Shown one piece after another: positions 58,501 through 64,000 of a stretch of DNA of 64,000 bases. This stretch comes from Aaosphaeria pasadenensis. Its lineage: Eukaryota; Ascomycota; Dothideomycetes; Pleosporales. The number at the start of each line of letters is the position of its first letter. Position 1 is the stretch's first letter. The notes beneath the pieces were generated by a model that searched no databases, had not been told where the DNA came from, and worked only from the letters and a program-made list of their open reading frames with translations. The position numbers were made by a program, and so were the translations under genes. The stretch spans positions 372,001 through 436,000 of the forward strand of contig JAKLMB010000013.1 of assembly GCA_022813625.1 (NCBI GenBank), written 5' to 3'.

Positions 58501-60087
58501 GGACATGATTTCATCGTTTCCTTTGGATCTTTTGCCCTGTTATACGGTAGTCAGAGGCCGACGGGTGGGGAATCATGGGATGCTATCCCTCGTAACCATT
58601 GTGTACCCCGTAGGAGGACCGGGGGAGAGAGGGTACGAAGTACTTACTTACCCTTCTCTCTCCTAGGCAATTATTGACATGTGCCGCTTCGGGATCCTCA
58701 TCGATAAATAGACCCTACATATACACATAACGTACATAGAATACACACACAGTACCAAGACCACCCCCAAGACCGGGAGATTCACTGCACCACAACGAAT
58801 GACGGATGAACAAGCGAACACACAACCTTTTTTTTTCATTCTATTCAAACGAGTCTAGGGCGGTAAAATCAGAATGCGAGGCGGAGTGATAGAAAAGAGT
58901 AGACCCTAGAGTAGAGTAGAGGGTGAGAGAGGTAGAGCTAGCGGCCAGTGCCAGTGAAATTTCCAAACCCCACCCAACCTTTACTCTCGCCGCCCTCTCT
59001 CTCTCTCCCCTCCGCAACCCTTCATAAGCCTCTCTCCCACCCGCCCGTCCTTTCTCCCACTTTTTCTTCTTGCTACCTCTCATTCTTCGACCCTTCAACT
59101 ACTACCTACCTACTACAAACTTCACAGAGAAATCATCTGTTCGGAATTAAAAGTCCTGTCTTTACAACAGGTCTCCCTTCTGAGTAAGTTGTACATACAC
59201 CTACCTGGTGTCATGCCTCCTGCCTCACCCACTTCCCCCCATCATCCGCTGCTCTCTACCCACTCACCACCCTGCCTTCTGCCTGCCTCTACACCATAAC
59301 CCCCAAAGCAAACCAAAAAGAAAAAAAAGACATTACCACTCCAATTATGTACCCTCATCCGCCGTACAATCAATGCACATCATACCAAAAGGATTGGGGA
59401 GGTACATTGCACAAAGATCTTCCCAAGAGGTTGCTCGCGCTCGCAATTATGATCACAATCCCGCGCTCTCCCATTCGCCCCGTTCCTTATCAGGACAATG
59501 TCGTACGCTTGTGTTGGCAGCTATCGGTTCGCCGGGGTGGACCAGGGCCAGCAACAGCAATGCGTCATAGGTTGAGGAAAAATAAAATGCATACATAACT
59601 GCCTACACAAATCGTGTGGGTTCGGTCGGTCGTGGGAACTGGTGACGGTGACGGCGATCTGGCTGCCATGCTTTTTTATTTTCTTCCTGTCATATGAGTG
59701 CGATTGACTGGTTGAATCTCCTCTTTGGGACCCTTTGGGACTCTTTGGGACCACCAGCCTGTGGCTCCCCGCATTCTTCTGCCCTCCCGCTCGCATTCTT
59801 TAAGATGTGCAAAGCCTCCCAAGCGGGCTTTCGTCTGCATACTCTCCCACACACACACTCCCGCAAACAGCAGCTCTTTTTGTAATTCCTACGCCAAGTC
59901 TTCTGTACGCATTTTACTAATTCTTTCCCAAAAGTTCGATTTCTAGAGCAGTAACCTGCCATTCTGAACTGAAGTTCCCCTTCGAGCGGCATTGTCATCT
60001 CCCAAATACCCACGACGTAGTCGCCCTCTCCTCCCTCCAGTCGACAACCCGATAAATCTTCCAGACTTTCGGCCGTTTGCCGATATA
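55526..60087. other. gene-poor stretch upstream of GLT1
   Basis: About 4.6 kb without a supported gene. Open frames up to about 148 codons overlap on both strands and have low-complexity composition. It holds short tandem repeats: GCATG-type units (about 57263-57297), GGCCACAC units (about 58408-58432), CCATGTCAA/CCATGTCAT units (about 58106-58146), and TTTGGGACC/TTTGGGACT units (about 59724-59753). The stretch 58980-59110 is pyrimidine-rich and may mark the GLT1 leader or promoter. An in-frame ATG at 59992 lies 32 codons upstream of the chosen GLT1 start. Confidence 0.5.
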
Positions 60088-63000
60088 ATGGGTCGGGTTT
60101 CTTTCGCCGAAGATACAAAATTGCCCCAGGATACCCATATCGAAGAAGAAGAGCAACCTTCTGTGTTCGAATACCAAGATGGCCCCGACAACAAGTCGTG
60201 GGCGGGTGCTCTGCCCTTGAAGCAGGGTCTCTACGACCCGGAGCTCGAGAAGGATGCCTGTGGTGTCGGTTTCGCAGCGTGAGTGTTTGGCCCTGAATAA
60301 TTGCACTTTTTTGGCACAATAATGCTAACAATCGGATAGCCACATCAAGGGCAAGGCGAGCCACAAAATCATTTCCGATGCGCGCTCTTTACTTTGCAAC
60401 ATGACCCATCGCGGTGCCGTGGGCTCCGATGCACGAGACGGTGACGGCGCAGGCGTCATGACTTCGATACCCCACAAGTTTTTCATTAAGGAATTCCAGC
60501 GCGAACAAGGATTCGTCCTCCCCCAAATTGGACAGTATGCGACGGGAAACCTGTTTTTCAAGCCCGATCCTCAGATCCTGGATGACACCAAGAGCATGTT
60601 CGAGGAGGTCGCAGACCAGCTTGGCCTGCGGGTGCTTGGATGGCGTCTGGTTCCCCGGGACTCCACTCTGCTCGGTCCCGCCGCCCTCTCTCGCGAGCCT
60701 ATCATCCTTCAGCCATTTGTCGTGCTCAAGGAGGCCTACGGAGACGGAAAGCAGCCCAAGCCCGAATTCGACCAGTTGCACAATGTCGGATACTTCGAGC
60801 GACAGCTCTATGTTCTCCGAAAGCGCTCTACGCATGTCATTGGTCTCCACAACTGGTTCTACATCTGCTCTCTGAGCAACAAGAACATCGTGTACAAGGG
60901 CCAATTGGCACCCGTGCAAGTATACGAGTACTACCACGATTTGGTCAACGTTGATTTCGAGGGCCACTTCGCTTTGGTGCACTCGCGTTTCTCTACGAAC
61001 ACTTTCCCCAGCTGGGATCGTGCTCAGCCGCTCAGATGGGCCGCCCACAATGGTGAAATTAACACATTGCGGGGTAACAAGAACTGGATGAGGGCCCGCG
61101 AGGGTGTCATGAAATCCGGTCTTTTCGGCGACGAGCTGGACCTCCTCTACCCCATCATCGAAGACGGTGGCTCTGACTCCGCTGCTTTCGACAATGTTCT
61201 TGAGCTTCTCACAATCAACGGCGTTCTCTCCCTCCCTGAGGCAGTTATGCTCATGGTTCCTGAGGCATGGCAGGGTAACGACACAATGGACCCAGCCAAG
61301 CAGGCTTTCTACGAATGGGCTGCTTGCATGATGGAGCCCTGGGACGGACCTGCTCTGTTTACCTTCTCTGATGGACGTTACTGTGGTGCAAACTTGGACC
61401 GAAATGGTCTTCGACCTTGTCGATACTACGTGACTGACGACGACCGCATCGTTTGCGCTTCCGAGGTTGGAACCATCTCCATCGAGCCGGAGCGTGTTGT
61501 GCAGAAGGGCCGTCTCCAGCCCGGTCGTATGCTTTTGGTCGATACTGTCGCCGGACGTATTGTGGACGACAAGGAGCTCAAAGACACTGTGTCTAGCCGA
61601 TTCGATTTCCGCTCTTGGATCGAGAAGAACCTCCTCACCCTCCCCAAGATCCTCGAGCAGGTCACCGAGAAGGGCGTGGATACGTCCCTTGTCCTCAGCG
61701 AGACTAGAGTGCAGGAAGACCCTAGATTGCGGGCTTTCGGATACTCCTTGGAGCAGGTCAGCTTGCTTCTCGGTCCCATGGCTGCTGATTCCAAAGAAGC
61801 TCTCGGATCTATGGGTAACGATGCTCCTCTTGCTTGCTTGGCTACCCAGCCTCGCCTGCTCTACGAGTACTTCCGCCAGCTTTTCGCCCAGGTCACCAAT
61901 CCCCCCATCGATCCCATTCGTGAGGCTATTGTCATGTCTCTCGAGGCCTATGTCGGTCCTCAGGGTAACGTTTTGGAAATGGACGAGAGCCAGTGCCACA
62001 GGATGCTGCTCCCGTCCCCCGTTCTCTCCATCGAGGAGTACAAGGCTCTCACCAACACTCACGTCCTCCACCCCGAGTGGACTGTCAAGTACATCGACAT
62101 CACCTTCCCCAAGAGCGAGGGTGTTGATGGCTACATGAGTGCCCTTGACCGCATCTGTGACGAGGCCACCGAAGGCATCCAGAGCGGCGACAACTTCATC
62201 GTCCTCTCCGACCGCAACACCTCCGCTGAGCGTGTTCCAGTCTCCGCACTTCTCGCCACTGGTATGGTCCACCACCATCTCGTCCGCAACAAGTGGCGAT
62301 CCCAGGCCGCTCTCGTCGTCGAGACTGGTGAGGCCCGTGAAGTCCACCACATGTGCGTCCTCGTTGGCTACGGTGCTGATGCCATCTGCCCCTACCTTGC
62401 CATTGAGTGTATTCTGAAGATGCACCGCGAGGGCCTCATCCGCAAGAAGATCACTCCCAAGCAGCTCATTGACAACTACAAGCACTCTTGCGATGGTGGT
62501 ATCCTCAAGGTCATGAGCAAGATGGGTATCTCTACTATTCAATCCTACAAGGGTGCCCAGATTTTCGAGGCCCTCGGTATTGACGACTCCGTTGTCGACC
62601 GCTGCTTCACCGGAACAGCTTCTCGTATCAAGGGTATGACTTTCGAGCTCATTGCCCAGGATGCTTTCGGTCTGCACGAGAAGGGTTTCCCGTCCCGCAG
62701 CATCGTCGAGATCCCCGGCCTCGTCGAGACTGGAGAGTACCACTGGAGAGACGGAGGCGAGCCCCACGTCAACGACCCCACTGCCATTGCCAACATCCAG
62801 GACGCCGTCCGCACCAAGAACGACAAGTCCTACGAAGCATACTCCCTCGCCGAGTACGAGCGTATCAAGGACTGCACACTGCGTGGACTTCTCGACTTCG
62901 AGTTCGAAGGCCGCCAGTCCATCCCCATCGACCAAGTCGAGCCATGGACCGAGATTGTCCGCCGCTTTGTCACCGGTGCCATGTCTTACGGTTCCATCTC

Positions 63001-64000
63001 CATGGAGTCTCACTCCACCATCGCCGTCGCCATGAACAGGTTGGGTGGAAAGTCCAACACCGGAGAAGGTGGTGAAGACCCTGAGCGAAGCCAGCGTCTC
63101 GAGAACGGTGACACCATGCGCTCTGCCATCAAGCAGATTGCCTCTGGCCGTTTCGGTGTCACCAGCGCCTACCTCGCCGATGCCGACGAGCTCCAGATCA
63201 AGATGGCCCAAGGTGCTAAGCCCGGTGAGGGTGGTGAACTTCCCGGCCACAAGGTCTCCCAGTCCATCGCCAAGACCCGTCACTCCACCCCTGGTGTCGG
63301 TCTCATCAGCCCTCCCCCCCACCACGACATCTACTCCATCGAGGATCTCAAACAGCTCATCTACGACCTCAAGTGCTCCAACCCCCGCGCCCGTGTCTCC
63401 GTCAAGCTCGTCTCCGAGACCGGTGTCGGTATCGTCGCCTCCGGTGTCGCCAAGGCCAAGGCCGACCACATCCTCATTTCCGGCCACGACGGTGGTACCG
63501 GTGCCTCGCGATGGACCGGTATCAAGTATGCTGGTCTTCCTTGGGAACTCGGTCTTGCCGAGACTCATCAGACTTTGGTGTTGAACGACCTTCGTGGTCG
63601 TGTTATCGTTCAGACTGATGGTCAGCTCAGGACTGGCCGCGACGTCGCCATCGCATGTTTGCTCGGTGCGGAGGAATGGGGCTTCGCGACAACGCCTCTT
63701 ATTGCCATGGGCTGCATTATGATGCGCAAGTGCCACCTAAACACTTGCCCTGTTGGTATTGCTACTCAAGATCCCGAGTTGAGGAAGAAATTTGTCGGTA
63801 CTCCCGAGAATGTCATCAACTTCTTCTACTATGTCGCCAACGAAATGCGCGCTATTATGGCCAAATTGGGATTCCGCACCATCAACGAGATGGTCGGCCA
63901 CTGCGAGGTTTTAAAGATCCGTGACGACCTTCGAACTGCTAAGACGGAGAACATTGATTTGTCTCTGATCTTGACTCCAGCCCACACCCTACGACCGGGT
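60088..64000 (+). CDS. GLT1: NADH-dependent glutamate synthase (GOGAT), N-terminal 1284 residues, cut by the window end
   Basis: Two exons are visible: 60088-60278, and 60340 running past 64000. The enzyme makes two glutamates from glutamine and 2-oxoglutarate using NADH, closing the GS-GOGAT cycle of ammonium assimilation. The nucleophile of the class II glutaminase domain is Cys58 in EKDACGVGF; by analogy with the family a propeptide before it is removed. The glutaminase domain (58 to about 460) is followed by the central domain and the FMN-binding synthase domain. That domain holds GGKSNTGEGGEDPER near residue 955 and the 3Fe-4S cysteines C1189, C1195 and C1200 in CIMMRKCHLNTCPVG. The C-terminal NADH/FAD part lies outside the window. 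I chose the ATG at 60088 because family members start shortly before the acidic EEEE stretch. An ATG at 59992 is also in frame. Confidence 0.95.

Noticed and set aside
60389..63736. A stop-free frame of 1115 codons on the minus strand
   Set aside because: It lies exactly opposite GLT1 coding sequence. Strong use of C-ending codons in GLT1 removes stops from this antisense frame. Its translation is Val/Gly/Leu/Asp-rich and matches no family.
1..64000. A CRISPR array, operon or prophage-type system
   Set aside because: All supported genes are spliced eukaryotic genes, and no array of regularly spaced repeats is present.

Overview
The window is nuclear DNA from a filamentous ascomycete (Pezizomycotina). 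The genes carry short GT-AG introns of roughly 45-120 bases, often one or two close to the start codon. The gene set includes fungal-specific families: a membrane cupredoxin, GH55 glucanase, NADH-GOGAT, APC15, Pga1 and Chz1. The protein flavour and the mix of compact housekeeping genes with multi-kilobase non-coding stretches fit Leotiomycetes, but that placement is inference.

Layout. 588-2222 (-) encodes a cupredoxin-like membrane protein. 5907-8907 (-) is the class II histone deacetylase HDA1. 10614-11966 (-) is GAPDH. 14381-15172 (+) is cytochrome c oxidase subunit 5. 16835-17965 (-) is APC15. 18680-18934 (+) is a small secreted protein. 19921-20547 (-) is complex I subunit NDUFA8, divergent from NUP57 at 20905-22208 (+). 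The tiny gene tom5 (22656-22976, -) converges on NUP57. 23725-26322 (+) is a secreted GH55 exo-beta-1,3-glucanase. 27413-29711 (+) is an amino-acid permease. 30665-34183 (+) is a large protein of unknown function with a propeller-like C-terminal half. IWS1 (36147-37599, -) and PCF11 (38234-39739, +) are divergent. 40450-44186 (+) is the second-largest RNA polymerase III subunit. An F-box-like gene and PGA1 lie head to tail at 44872-46152 (-), and PGA1 is divergent from alpha-tubulin (46746-48482, +). MCL1/CTF4 (49088-51810, -) is divergent from the H2A.Z chaperone CHZ1 (52715-53137, +). After a gene-poor 7 kb stretch, GLT1 (glutamate synthase) starts at 60088 and runs off the right end.

Most genes are housekeeping functions of transcription, chromatin, replication, cytoskeleton, respiration and nitrogen assimilation. 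They do not form one pathway, and I see no secondary-metabolite cluster. The less ordinary parts are these: two reading frames separated by a stop and one codon (PGA1 / F-box); an open frame continuing past the RPC2 stop; a 7-base microexon in CHZ1; and a candidate GIY-YIG gene sitting between two diverged direct repeats whose differences look like repeat-induced point mutation. Exon borders were read by eye from splice-site consensus, reading phase and protein-family expectation.
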